Below are positions 32,201 through 43,615 of a DNA stretch of 64,000 bases, one piece after another. Source of the DNA: Paramecium octaurelia (Eukaryota; Ciliophora; Oligohymenophorea; Peniculida; Parameciidae). A model generated the notes under the pieces. It was given only the letters and a program-made list of their open reading frames with translations, did no database searches and had not been told where the DNA came from. Each line of letters starts with the position of its first letter. Position 1 is the stretch's first letter. The DNA lies in assembly GCA_905182995.1 (NCBI GenBank), contig CAJJDP010000092.1:124001-188000 (forward strand). Direction: 5' to 3'. A program made the translations under genes and the position numbers.

Positions 32201-33880
32201 AACATAACTTGAGTGGCAATCTAATTTGGCTTTTTATTATCCTGTCTCAACATCCCATAACCTAATAGAGTTATCTGAACTACCAGATGCTAATGTAGTA
32301 CCATCAGGAGAGAAATTGACTGAATAAACTGAATCTTCATGACCATCTGATTTGGCTTTTTATAATCCTGTCCTAACATCCCATAAACAAATACAGTTAT
32401 CTCCACTACAGGTTGCTAATGTAGTACCATCAGGAGAGAAATTGACTGAATAAACTGAATCTTCATGACCATCTAATTTGGCTGTTTATTATTAAGTCTA
32501 AACATCCCATAACCTGATAGAGTTATCTGAACTACCAGATGCTAATAAAGTACCATCAGGGGAGAAGTTGACTATTTAAACCCAAAATTCATGACCATCG
32601 AATTTGGCTTTCTATTATCCTGTCCTAACATCCCATAAACGTATAGACTTATCAGAACTACCAGATACTAAGGTAGTACCATCAGGAGAGAAATTGACTG
32701 AATAAACTGAATCTTCATGGCCATCTAATTAGGCTTTTTATTATCTTCTTATAGCATCCCATAAACGAATCGAGCTATCACAACTACCAGATGCTAATGT
32801 AGTACCATCAGGAGAAAAATTAACTGACTAAACCGATTATTCGTGACCATCTAATTTGTCATTTTATTATCCTGTCTTAACATCCCATAAACAAATAGAG
32901 TTATCTTCACAACCAGCTGCTAAAAAAATACCGCTAGGAGAGAAGCATACTGACCTGACATCCCCACAATGACCATCTAATTTTTTTATTTATCTTCCTG
33001 TTTTCGGATTCCATAAATAGACGAATTCTCTGCTGCTAAAAGCTAATGTTGTATTATTTGATGAAAAGCATACTGATGTTACATCCCCATCCCCTCTGAT
33101 TATTGACTTTATTTTTCTTATTTTCACATCCCACAAAATAATGGAATTATCATCACTACAAGAAGCTAAAGACCTGCCATCTTAAGAAAAGCAAACTTAA
33201 TTGACTCTTCCACTATGCCCATGTAACTTAATTTCCTCATGCATCCCTAAATTCCTCCACTTGCAATTAAATAATTTGGCTTAATTCAAAATTATACCAC
33301 TAATAATGACATTTTCAAATTTAGATCCACTTAAATCGCATCCTGCGAAATTAGCTCTTACTAAGGAAATATTTCTAATTCTAATATTCTCAAAACATTA
33401 TTCTTTTAAATCAACTTTCATTTAAACTAGTAAATGAAGAGAATTTGATCCGCACTAAATATATCTCTCATCTAAAGCAGTAAGATGAACCAAAAATTTT
33501 AGAAATTCAATGATTTTCTTGTTATTTGATATATTGGTGATCAGGTTTTCCTTCACTGTTTAGTATTCTTCTGCAGAGTAATTTTCTTTATTAAAATAGT
33601 GATTTTTAATGTTTTTGACAACATTTATTATCCTTCTAATGTTATTGTTTCCATCATTTGGCATCCATTCCTTCTCAATAAACTATAGATTTTCTACCTA
33701 TATTATTTCTTATGTGCCTTGTCTTAGATTTTGCATATATAGAAGAAATTATAGACAATCTTAAATGTTCTCCCTTTTGAATATCTAAATTAAGTTTGGG
33801 AAGAATAATTCATCAATTTCTTTAGATTAGGCTAAAATCCCATACAAATCTTCATCATTCTAGATGTCATAACACCACAT
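29262..33880 (-). CDS. WD40 repeat protein with 16 near-identical C-terminal blades
   Basis: Start [20 protein letters not shown] at 33878-33880. The N-terminal ~250 residues are helical, ending in a pentapeptide-like stretch ([20 protein letters not shown]). Sixteen WD40 repeats follow with consensus [14 protein letters not shown], then [22 protein letters not shown]-terminal region ([20 protein letters not shown]) ends at TGA 29262-29264. Blades 4-15 are much more alike than the first three, indicating recent internal duplication or gene conversion. The assembled gene contains a 1,684 bp duplicated block with an N at 31559. The offset of 1,685 is not a multiple of 3, so the frame breaks at the junction. 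Collapsing the block gives one intact gene of about 16 blades. WD40 propellers are protein-interaction platforms; specific role unknown. Confidence 0.8.
29875..33243. repeat. Direct duplication of 1,684 bp around a single N inside the WD40 gene
   Basis: Bases 29875-31558 and 31560-33243 match along their length with an n at 31559; offset 1,685 bp. It covers WD40 blades 1 to about 13. The junction destroys the reading frame while each flank is intact, which argues for an assembly artefact rather than a real expansion. Confidence 0.9.
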
Positions 33881-34280
33881 TTTTTGAATAAAATATATTC
33901 TTGAATTTTTATTATTTATATTAATGTTCAACACTATAAACCCAAAAAGTATTTTGCACATTAAAAAAGAAAGAAATCAAATTTTTGTATTTTAGGTCCT
34001 GCTGTTAATTCAGTGACAACTCAAAAAACTTGAACATAATCTAATTCTTGAGAATATAGAATAAAAATACAATATGAATTATTAACAACACTTCAAAATA
34101 ATCAACAAGAGTTCTAAATTAAACATCAATATTTATAATTCATTTTCCATAAATTCGGTTTATGACTTCATAAAATTTACATATCTATATTTTAATATAC
34201 ATAGTATAATATTTTGGAAAAATTTTTAGTAGTATATTAAATTTACATATAATGTCAAATATTTTTTTATATATATATAT
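33881..34280. other. AT-rich intergenic stretch
   Basis: No convincing gene. It carries poly-A/T runs and an (AT)n stretch near 34265-34282 that sits right at the left edge of the third duplicated block. Confidence 0.5.
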
Positions 34281-34328
34281 ATTTTCTAAATATTTTTTGC
34301 TACTTTTTCGTCAAATTACAATTTTAAT

Positions 34329-34744
34329 ATGGACAAAACGTACAAGATGATAGAGTAGGCACAATGGAAATACATTTATAAAAATGTGATAGAATATTTT
34401 GTTGAATTTAGTGATGGTGGATGCTATTAATAAGTTTTAAGTGTGAAAAATGTGTGGAATTGAGTTACCAACTTAATAAGAATTATTTTATCGATCCATT
34501 AGTGATATTGGAATTAATTCTAATAGATAAGATTGAAAGTAATAACACTATGGTGGAACTATTGAATGATGGAACATTCAAATTGATTTTTTAAATATTG
34601 TTTTTTTTCTATATAAATAAAGTTAATCAATAAGAGGTGAAATTAGTTAATTTAAATCACTTAAAAATTCAACCTCATTTACAATCATCTTTTTTATTGA
34701 GTAAGAAAATACTAATTGAGAAACTCCATTCTAACAAGTTTTGA
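34329..34744 (+). CDS. Unknown protein with CxxC motif, first assembled copy
   Basis: Starts MDKTYKMIEQAQWKYIYKNV, then EYFVEFSDGGCYQQ. One base out of frame with that follows KCEKCVELSYQLNKNYFIDP and LVILELILIDKIESNN; a missing T in the T4 run near 34,434 would explain the shift. Ends LIEKLHSNKF. The KCEKC motif could bind a metal, but I recognise no family. Converges on the DNAI7-like gene 72 bp away. Confidence 0.45.
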
Positions 34745-34816
34745 TTCTGTAAGGATAAATAGAATTGAATTTCAATATAGAACAATATTATTTTATATAT
34801 TATCTTGTATAAAATG

Positions 34817-35757
34817 TCAATTAATTGCTAACAGTCTCATTACTTTCAGCATTGTTCTAAGGTTTGATCTTAATTCTACATTCTGAATTTCTTCGATGTA
34901 AAATTATAATTCTGGTGGAGTAATTTAATGCTGTTAAATTAAAATTAATAAATTAGCATGACTAACAGTATTTTTCGACCATTTTGATGAAAACTTATCA
35001 CTTTTATCGTTGCCCTCTAGAAGGGATACTTTATTCAATTGGAATTCTAAATTTCTCCATTAAAATTCATCATCCCCTTCAAAATCTTAATTAAAATTAG
35101 GATTTTCAATAAATTGAATAATAATTTAATCTGATCCACATTTTTAATTCCATTTTGATTATTTGAAGGAATAAACTAAAATTTCTATAAACATACATAC
35201 CTCTGAGTGTTTACATTAAATTCAACAATACTTGATTTTCAACTTCAGATCTTTTAAACACAGTTTACAAACAAATTGCATCCTCCTCTTGGGCTATCAA
35301 ATTGATTCCAAAATTTCTTAATTTTAATAATAATTCTATGATCGGCAAAGGTTCTTTAAAATTCTATTAGGCCAGACTAGCAGGTTTTACTAATTTTGAT
35401 AGTTTACTGTCTAATTCAATTCCAATATTGATATCTCTTTAGGCTATAAATATATCATAGAGAAATTTTTACTTATGATATTTATATATACCTTATTAGG
35501 AGATAGAGAACTAATTTTCCAGGTTTTAAATGGAAAATCAGCAAATTTTAATGTGGCTAACATAAATGGAAGCTGATTCTTCAATGAAAATGAAACAGAT
35601 CGAGTATCGATATTCACTTTCAAATCTTCTATTCCTTCTTGAGTCCAATTGCCATTTTAGAATGTTACCACAAACAATTTGCTAGCATCTTGTAAATAGT
35701 ATTAATTGGATATTTAAAAGAAACAACTATAAGACTAGAATCCTTAAGCCAATTTTA
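34817..35757 (-). CDS. DNAI7-like gene, C-terminal part in the left duplicated copy
   Basis: Identical to 36295-37235 (see the full-length entry). It is cut off at the N at 35758, and the sequence beyond belongs to another gene in the opposite orientation. Probably not a separate gene. Confidence 0.6.
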
Positions 35758-35806
35758 NATTTTCTAAATATTTTTTGCTACTTTTTCGTCAAATTACAAT
35801 TTTAAT

Positions 35807-36222
35807 ATGGACAAAACGTACAAGATGATAGAGTAGGCACAATGGAAATACATTTATAAAAATGTGATAGAATATTTTGTTGAATTTAGTGATGGTGGAT
35901 GCTATTAATAAGTTTTAAGTGTGAAAAATGTGTGGAATTGAGTTACCAACTTAATAAGAATTATTTTATCGATCCATTAGTGATATTGGAATTAATTCTA
36001 ATAGATAAGATTGAAAGTAATAACACTATGGTGGAACTATTGAATGATGGAACATTCAAATTGATTTTTTAAATATTGTTTTTTTTCTATATAAATAAAG
36101 TTAATCAATAAGAGGTGAAATTAGTTAATTTAAATCACTTAAAAATTCAACCTCATTTACAATCATCTTTTTTATTGAGTAAGAAAATACTAATTGAGAA
36201 ACTCCATTCTAACAAGTTTTGA
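35807..36222 (+). CDS. Unknown protein with CxxC motif, second assembled copy
   Basis: Same as 34329-34744, shifted by 1,478 bp, including the same one-base frame break. Probably the same locus shown twice. Confidence 0.4.
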
Positions 36223-36294
36223 TTCTGTAAGGATAAATAGAATTGAATTTCAATATAGAACAATATTATTTTATATATTATCTTGTATAAAATG

Positions 36295-38470
36295 TCAATT
36301 AATTGCTAACAGTCTCATTACTTTCAGCATTGTTCTAAGGTTTGATCTTAATTCTACATTCTGAATTTCTTCGATGTAAAATTATAATTCTGGTGGAGTA
36401 ATTTAATGCTGTTAAATTAAAATTAATAAATTAGCATGACTAACAGTATTTTTCGACCATTTTGATGAAAACTTATCACTTTTATCGTTGCCCTCTAGAA
36501 GGGATACTTTATTCAATTGGAATTCTAAATTTCTCCATTAAAATTCATCATCCCCTTCAAAATCTTAATTAAAATTAGGATTTTCAATAAATTGAATAAT
36601 AATTTAATCTGATCCACATTTTTAATTCCATTTTGATTATTTGAAGGAATAAACTAAAATTTCTATAAACATACATACCTCTGAGTGTTTACATTAAATT
36701 CAACAATACTTGATTTTCAACTTCAGATCTTTTAAACACAGTTTACAAACAAATTGCATCCTCCTCTTGGGCTATCAAATTGATTCCAAAATTTCTTAAT
36801 TTTAATAATAATTCTATGATCGGCAAAGGTTCTTTAAAATTCTATTAGGCCAGACTAGCAGGTTTTACTAATTTTGATAGTTTACTGTCTAATTCAATTC
36901 CAATATTGATATCTCTTTAGGCTATAAATATATCATAGAGAAATTTTTACTTATGATATTTATATATACCTTATTAGGAGATAGAGAACTAATTTTCCAG
37001 GTTTTAAATGGAAAATCAGCAAATTTTAATGTGGCTAACATAAATGGAAGCTGATTCTTCAATGAAAATGAAACAGATCGAGTATCGATATTCACTTTCA
37101 AATCTTCTATTCCTTCTTGAGTCCAATTGCCATTTTAGAATGTTACCACAAACAATTTGCTAGCATCTTGTAAATAGTATTAATTGGATATTTAAAAGAA
37201 ACAACTATAAGACTAGAATCCTTAAGCCAATTTTAAAGGCTATAATTATGAATCTGTGAATGTTGGTTTGAGTATCCACCCATTAGTTTTCTTTGATAAT
37301 TTAGGTAAGTTAACACAACAATTTTAAAATATTCCGCCAATTGGTAAATATTATGTGTATTATTTATATTGTACATATGGATCATGATTAGTCCAGGTTA
37401 CATAATAAATTAAACTTTGTCCAGCCAATTATCTTGGAATTTCTATTTAAAGATTGGATATTTGAGAGAAGTCAATCGGCTTTATTCTGTATCCAATCTT
37501 AGACAAGGGACAATACCAAAATGCTGCTTTAAATGAATTACTGAATTCTGTATATTTTAAGATTTCATATTTCACTCTATCCTCAGGCTTTTAGGCTATT
37601 TTTTATAAAATCCTTTATTGTGTTTCTTAATTAAATTCCAACAAAAAATATTAATGTTTCACTTATATATAGAGGATATATTAATACAGATGTGATTCAA
37701 TTCATCCAAGTAATTCTCGTAATGAATATAAAAGTGTTTTATGATTTCATATATTTTAGTACTCTAAATTGATTTTAGTTTTTCAATATATCTAAAGTAA
37801 TGGTCCTGCTTATTAAATATTGATTGACTTAAGTCTTATTAATGTGCTACTTGGATTAGGAAAATTATTGTTGAAATATATTCAATCTATTTGTAATTCA
37901 ATGAAATATCATCATTATTAGTACTTAATTGATAAATAACCGTGTTTAAATCTTTTTCTGATCTGGGATCTATTTGAGTATTACAGGATATATAGTTATT
38001 CCATTCCTCCATTTCTAAACATTTCTTTTTGTATTCATGAATTTCCTTATCCCAATTCATTTCTATTTAAACTCTATCGTTTTCCTCGTTTTTTAATCTA
38101 TCGCGTTCTTCCTAACTCATTTTCTCCCATTATTATCTTTAAAATTCTTCCAGATCTCTAATTCTCTTCTATTCTTCCTCTAATAATCTTTACTCCTCCT
38201 AATTATCCAATTCTTTATAAATAAGGATATAGTTTTACATTATAAGTTCTTTTGAGTCTTCTTCTTCTTTTTTTGTTTTACTTGTTTTTTATTATCTACG
38301 GAGTGTTTTCTATGTTTATCAGCTGTTGTGTTTCTATACACAGGAGGGTTTTAAATTGCAATTCTAGGTTGAGTGAGCTGCTAAGTAGCTTCTTTGCTTG
38401 AGGATCGTATTCTTGGTTTCAATAATGTTTTTTTTTTGTCGTCTTTGCTTGAGTAATTTTGAATATTCAT
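36295..38470 (-). CDS. DNAI7: DNAI7/CASC1 (CFAP94)-like axonemal protein
   Basis: About 650 residues. Start MNIQNYSSKDDKKKTLLKPR at 38468-38470; introns of 32 and 26 bp follow. Early coiled coil (LDNQEEQRLLEEEQKRIRDL; KEIHEYKKKCLEMEEW) leads into NNYISCNTQIDPRSEKDLNT, the W-x-x-Y-x-x-C...DP pattern of the family. Later come NGNWTQEGIEDLKVNIDTRS, LPFMLATLKFADFPFKTWKI and EPLPIIELLLKLRNFGINLI, which match the CASC1 domain layout, and the end RSNLRTMLKVMRLLAIN. A 25 bp intron near 36680 joins the Casc1 core to the tail. The family supports assembly of axonemal inner-arm dyneins or associated complexes in motile cilia. Confidence 0.75.
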
Positions 38471-38478
38471 TATATAAA

Positions 38479-39738
38479 ATGATATATATTATAAACTTAA
38501 TTGTAAGTTTGGCATTTACATGGATTACCTATTTTGCATATAATGCAAGGATCATGAAATATGAAAGATTTGCAGAATCCTTCGTTAACTTTATTAGAAG
38601 ATTCCTATTTCATTCAGCTTTTGTACTTATTATTCCCTTGCTTTTCATTAATGCACTCGAATTGCAACATCTTAAATACTTAAACGATCATAATTACTCT
38701 AAAATTATTAGACAAATTGATCAATTACCAAATGAATAAAGAGAATCCATAACTGCATATCTTAATAATGAATTCTCAATCCAATATAAAATTTTGTTTT
38801 TGATTCCATTACTATTCGTTGTCAAGGAATTCTAAGAAATATACGATAAAGAATTTGAGGACACATAAAAAACCTAACTTGCTACAAGTAATAACGTTCC
38901 TCCTCCTCCAATTTTACAACCCAAAGTCATCTCAGAATATGTTCCTGAAAAAAGTGAAGAGGTCCTGCGGATTGAAAGTTATTATAGAAACCAAAATCAG
39001 TTTGATTAAATTAAAAATAGTGAAGAAGTTAAGAATAGCAATAGTGATAGCAATAGTAAATTTAACTAATCAGATTTGCTCAATAAATTATAATTTGTAA
39101 TTCATTCTGTTATTTTAGACTATAGATAGCAAATAACATTAAGTATTTTAGTCAGAGTATAGCAACAAATAATTAGCTAGAGCCAGGCATTTAGGCGGAG
39201 AACCTGATTAGAATAATGAATCTCCATAATTTAAACCCGCCAGAACTCAAACCGTTAAAGATTTTTCATTCACATAGCATACACAAAATACTCAAAATAA
39301 AGTTGATAATCAAATCACTGCTAAGATATATCTAGTCTTGAGTGAAATTGCAATACTAAAATTGAGTTTTGGATACCTTGTTGGTGTTTAAGAAAGAATT
39401 TCAATTGCAGTGCTCATTATTGCCTTATCATCACTATTAGAAATTATTTTGTTTAGTGATTGGATGCTATTCAGTAATCTTATTTATATATTCAAGTCAC
39501 TAAACCTTCAATGGTTACATATTTGATGCTACTCTATATACTATTCGTTATATCTATGCTTATTGGAATGTACGCTTACTAAATTTTAATCAAAGTTTGT
39601 TATTGCCTTCTATTGATGTATAGTTTAAGATCCTTTTAAAAATTATCAGAAGCTTAAACCATTAAATCAGCTTTAATCTAATCGGGAATTTCTCTATTTA
39701 TTTTGATAATCATTAAATTTATGTTTTATATATGGTGA
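38479..39738 (+). CDS. Multi-pass membrane protein
   Basis: Unrecognised. Starts MIYIINLIVSLAFTWITYFA, giving a first membrane segment, with a second at FLFHSAFVLIIPLLFINAL. A polar, Ser/Asn/Pro-rich loop follows (TSNNVPPPPILQPK; KNSNSDSNSKFNQSDLL), then a 22 bp intron near 39097-39118 and more membrane segments (ISIAVLIIALSSLLEIILF; MVTYLMLLYILFVISMLIGM; ISLFILIIIKFMFYIW). The frame shifts by one base near 39,505. In the final frame a TGA follows Trp at 39736-39738, yet the same frame stays protein-like afterwards (HTDDCLTFKFEVIVSQ), so the true end is uncertain. The start codon lies 8 bp from that of DNAI7 on the other strand. Confidence 0.55.
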
Positions 39739-40002
39739 CACACAGATGATTGCTTAACTTTTAAATTTGAGGTTATTGTCTCTTAGATATAAGTTTCAAT
39801 TTTATCGACCCTTTTCTTAACTTTATTCAGATTTCATTTAAATTTTTTATAATTATATGAAATATTATATATTTGCTTTTAAACGTTTTACTTACTGATA
39901 CTCCAATAAAATTGTAAGGAATCTTAAATTACTTTCCTAAATATGTAATCTCATGATTATATTGAAATATCATATATATATAATATAATATAGAATATTT
40001 TA

Positions 40003-41616
40003 TCATTCTTCTACTTTTGTGTTTTTTGATCTATTTTTTCTGCGCAAATACTTTTCAGGATTTAAATGAAATATTTTAAAGCATTTTGTTGTACAAAGGG
40101 TTACATTAATTTTATAATGTAGTTTACAAGCTTCACAAACAAAACTGGATTTTCTAACTTTATTGCCATTCTTTTAACAAACTTTACACCTATCATAAAT
40201 TAAAAAATAAATACTTTTAACTATTATCTCCTCTCTTTGGGAAATGGCAATACTTTTGCTCTTTAAATATCGCTAAATCAGATTAGGTTGTTTCCAAGTA
40301 TTCGTTAATTTTTAATTTTTATTAATTATTTGTCCTATTAAAATTTGCTTTTTATTTATATAACTTAAGTTTAGCTATTATTACAACTGCATCTAAACAT
40401 GTATAACGAGGTAGATTCATTAATATTTATGCTAAATACTCTATATCATCAGGTATATCCTTTATAAAAGTAATTTCTTTAACCAGAGTCAAGAATTTAA
40501 AGGCCTAAACTTGTTCTAAGCATTTTTCAAATTATTATCGGAACTATTAGTGACTCTCTTGAATTTGATTAATTTATTTGATTGCGAACTATTTGTAGGC
40601 TTCCAAATCTTTGATTAAAAAACCAATTTAAATCTTTATAAGTGCACTCTATAATCAAATTTGATTTATACATAATTGAAGGAGATTTAGATTGATAAAT
40701 ATTATTATTCTGGTATAACAAGTTATTGTTAATGTTCAATCCAGACTATGATTTTGCTTTTTGGGAAAGGATCTTCAAGAACTTCAATTAATTGATAGAA
40801 ATGATTGAAATCTTTTATTATTAAAATATTTATGAAGTGGATCGTCACTTCTTTCTTTTGAAAAAGGATTTAATATAAGAAGTCATAAACTCTCTTGAAA
40901 TATAAATCTAAGTTTTTAACCATCTCATCTACTTAGTAGTGTTGCTGTTAAATAATGATATATGAATTGGAATCATAACCAATAAAAAACATGCATTTTT
41001 TATCAGAACTATATCTTTAGAAAACTATAATTGTTGAGTATTTGTTTGTTTCTTAAGTGTAATTCTCCGCTAACATCTAGCATAAAGTTGCTTCCATTAT
41101 ATTAACAATCGATAAATTCATATAATTTAATATATTTCTGTCTAATAAATCAAATGAAAGTTTTGAATTAATTAAACAGAGAAATAATTTTAATATTGAA
41201 CCCTCCTACTTAGTTTGTGAAAGCCATGATTTTTACAAAAAAATCATTGTATATAAAATACAAGGCGATGTATCGCATATTGATGTCTATTAAGCCTCAG
41301 ATATTAATATTCTGATTAATGAATACCGCCTTTATTATTTTATGACACTTTCACCATAAATGAGATTCCATCGACAATATCATAATCATTCAAACACAGA
41401 ACATAAAGACCTCAAATGAATTCAATAAATTCATATATTCCTATTTTATCAACATATCATTTGTCTAATCAAATAAAAGTAAAGAGTCATCAACTTTTTC
41501 ATCATTCTCACTAATAATCAATCAGATATGTATGGTTAATTGATTCTTTAAATTATTAAGTTAAAAACATGTTCAAACTAATTTTTCATATATAAGCCAA
41601 AAATGCTTCTATTCAT
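40003..41616 (-). CDS. PiggyBac-type transposase-like protein (PiggyMac-like?)
   Basis: The C-terminus carries the cysteine-rich zinc domain typical of PiggyBac transposases: RCKVCQKNGNKVRKSSFVCE, then ACK...LCTTKCFKIFHLN, preceded by the family's CHFPKR. Upstream is a long open region (MEATLCQMLAENYTQETNKY; CMFFIGYDSNSYIII; SKIIVWIEHQQQL; FKFLTLVKEITFIKDIPDDI) at the place of the catalytic core. I could not assign the three catalytic Asp residues. Frames change at several points, including near 40,205 just before the Cys-rich domain, and the N-terminus beyond ~41,230 is ambiguous. Paramecium uses domesticated PiggyBac proteins (PiggyMac and PiggyMac-like) to excise DNA during macronuclear development; this could be one, or a decayed element. 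No terminal inverted repeats or TTAA flanks were found. Confidence 0.5.
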
Positions 41617-42189
41617 TTTATTGTTAAGTGTTCAACTCTTCTATTTTAATTTTTTTAATTGATATATAATTTATAGCCTAATAGCTCATATAAAATAGAA
41701 TATTAACTAATATAGATTTCTATGCTAAAAGTGTATGCTTATTTCAGTATAAATTAACAGAGTTAAGAAGCCTTAATCCTTCATAGTTGTTATGCTTCAA
41801 CTTTAATCTATTTTAATATTTGTTTATCCTATTATTTATATATTTAACATAAAAATATTTTCGTTTAGAAAAGCAGATAAATTATACAAATTTTTCATAT
41901 CAAAAAAAATCGTATCAAACTGGCTGCTGTGACAGAAGTGGTTCAGTCATTAGAATAGTTTCCGTTCAAATAAAACTAATAATATTGTAACTATTTTTTT
42001 TGTCAAATATTCTATTTATTTGTACTTATTACATAACTTAATTAAAGTAAAATACAAAAATTGAACTAATTATTTGGAAGGATTAATAAAAATAAAAAAG
42101 ACTGAAAGGAAAAGGAAAGAAAAAGAAATAACTGAAATTGATCAAAGATCGAATTCAAATGTGATTTATTGAGACTGAAGTCATTCAAA
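41617..42189. other. AT-rich region with no supported gene
   Basis: No convincing coding frame or RNA gene. A short less AT-rich patch near 41,920-41,965 does not fold into a tRNA that I can recognise. Confidence 0.4.
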
Positions 42190-42578
42190 ATGAAGGATTT
42201 GAATGAATAATAATTAATCTTAATGAATTGATTGGGAATAGTTCCATTGAGCTATCCCTAGTCAATTTATTGAGATCTAGTTAGAAATCTCAATAAAAAC
42301 AATAATAAAAGTATTTCAATTTAAAGAAATACTTTATAAATTTTGACTAAATAAGCTTATATTTATTAGTGGATAATGCAGAGATTATAATCAACAATTA
42401 TGCATCATTATTATATTAATATTAGGAAGATGCTATCTCTCTAATATAAATCAAATAATATATATATTTGTTTGATTATAATTTTAAGAAGATTTCAATG
42501 AAAATTATCCTATTATATATTAGAAACCCAAAAATTCATTATTAAAATTTATTTCTAAGATTTTATGTTTTTACATGA
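42190..42578 (+). CDS. Possible small gene
   Basis: ATG at 42190 gives MKDLNEQQLIL. One base out of frame follows a longer protein-like stretch (NELIGNSSIELSLVNLLRSS; ISLYLLVDNAEIIINNYASL; YQEDAISL) open to TGA 42576-42578. Not recognised. Could be a real gene with a frame error or chance openness. Confidence 0.3.
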
Positions 42579-42776
42579 TAGTGCAATGCTTGACATTGCT
42601 AATAACAAAATCACAATGTTTTGAAAATAAACTATATTCTATACATCAATGATACTAGGCTATTTAGTTCAATTTTGCCTGCAATTAATTGAATTAGAAA
42701 AATAAATTAATACTTATTGTTGATTTTTTCATTAACATTATAAAAAACTTAATTAAACGTGTTTATTAATTATTTA

Positions 42777-43530
42777 ATGTATATTATAATTGCCATACTT
42801 GTACTAGTTTTTGTCGTTGCATTTTATATTACGTCAAAAAGGTAGAGTGGAGTTTAATAAGCTAATGCTAATAATTCGGTAATATTTATAGTTGGAGATA
42901 AAAACGCAGGAAAAACTTCCTTATTGTATTGCGTATAAATTATATATGAAAGAATAGCTATCGAACTAAAATTCATCAATATAAACAACTAATTCAATTG
43001 AGCCAAACTAAACAGAATTAGCCAAGCCAAATAATTAAAGTGTTATTGTCGTAGACGTGCCAGGAAATAATTATTAAAAAGAATAGTTTTTGAATAAAAT
43101 ACAAGAAGCCAAGAAAATAATATTAGTTACAGACTCATCTGAGACATCTTAAATAGGAGCAACTGCAGCTATCTTATATAACATTTTAATTTCTATTCCA
43201 TTTTAGAAATCAAAAGTCCCAATTTTAATAGTCTTGAATAAGCAGGATAAAGAGAAAGCATATAAGGCTCCTGATTTTGAGATGTTTTTATCGAGAGAAA
43301 TGTAAATTATAAACTTATTTTCATTAGAGAAAAAATAAAGAAGTCAAGAAAGGCAGTTTAAGAATAAAGAGAGAATACAAATGATAGATTAAGAGTAATA
43401 TATAAATTAAATAATACTTTAGTTTTAAGAGAGCTAATTTGACATCAATGAGTATTCATCCATCAAAATAGTAGAACAAAGTGTTAAAGATTGCAATATC
43501 TAGGAAGTTTAAAAGTTTATATTTAATTGA
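42777..43530 (+). CDS. SRPRB: Signal recognition particle receptor subunit beta
   Basis: About 240 residues. An N-terminal membrane anchor (MYIIIAILVLVFVVAFYITS) is followed by a small GTPase domain: P-loop GDKNAGKTSLL (matching GxxxxGKT/S), DVPGN as G3, and VLNKQDKEK as G4. A 25 bp intron sits right after the P-loop (42942-42966). This layout (single anchor, then an Arf/SRbeta-like G domain) is that of SRP receptor beta, which anchors the SRP receptor alpha subunit to the ER membrane for co-translational targeting. Length is close to the family norm. Stop TGA 43528-43530. Confidence 0.8.
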
Positions 43531-43615
43531 TGATTATTTTATTTATCAAATACATTTAAAAACTTATTTTTATAAAAATATATGAATAAAATATAAGGAT
43601 AATTTCATAAATAAA

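Larger units (their letters stand above)
34281..37235. repeat. Direct duplication of 1,477 bp around a single N
   Basis: Bases 34281-35757 and 35759-37235 match along their length with an n at 35758; offset 1,478 bp. The block holds a small plus-strand gene and the C-terminal part of the DNAI7-like gene. Only the right-hand copy joins the rest of DNAI7 in frame. The left edge begins at an (AT)n run. Confidence 0.9.

Noticed and set aside
29875-33243. A genuine tandem expansion of the WD40 gene
   Set aside because: Copies seem identical, are split by an N, and the offset breaks the reading frame.
34255-34285. (AT)n run as a functional element such as an origin
   Set aside because: Short AT repeats are common in this base composition, and this one coincides with an assembly boundary.
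41925-41965. A possible tRNA (locally higher GC with a GGTTCAGTC-like stretch)
   Set aside because: No acceptor stem, anticodon arm or standard T-loop could be folded around it.
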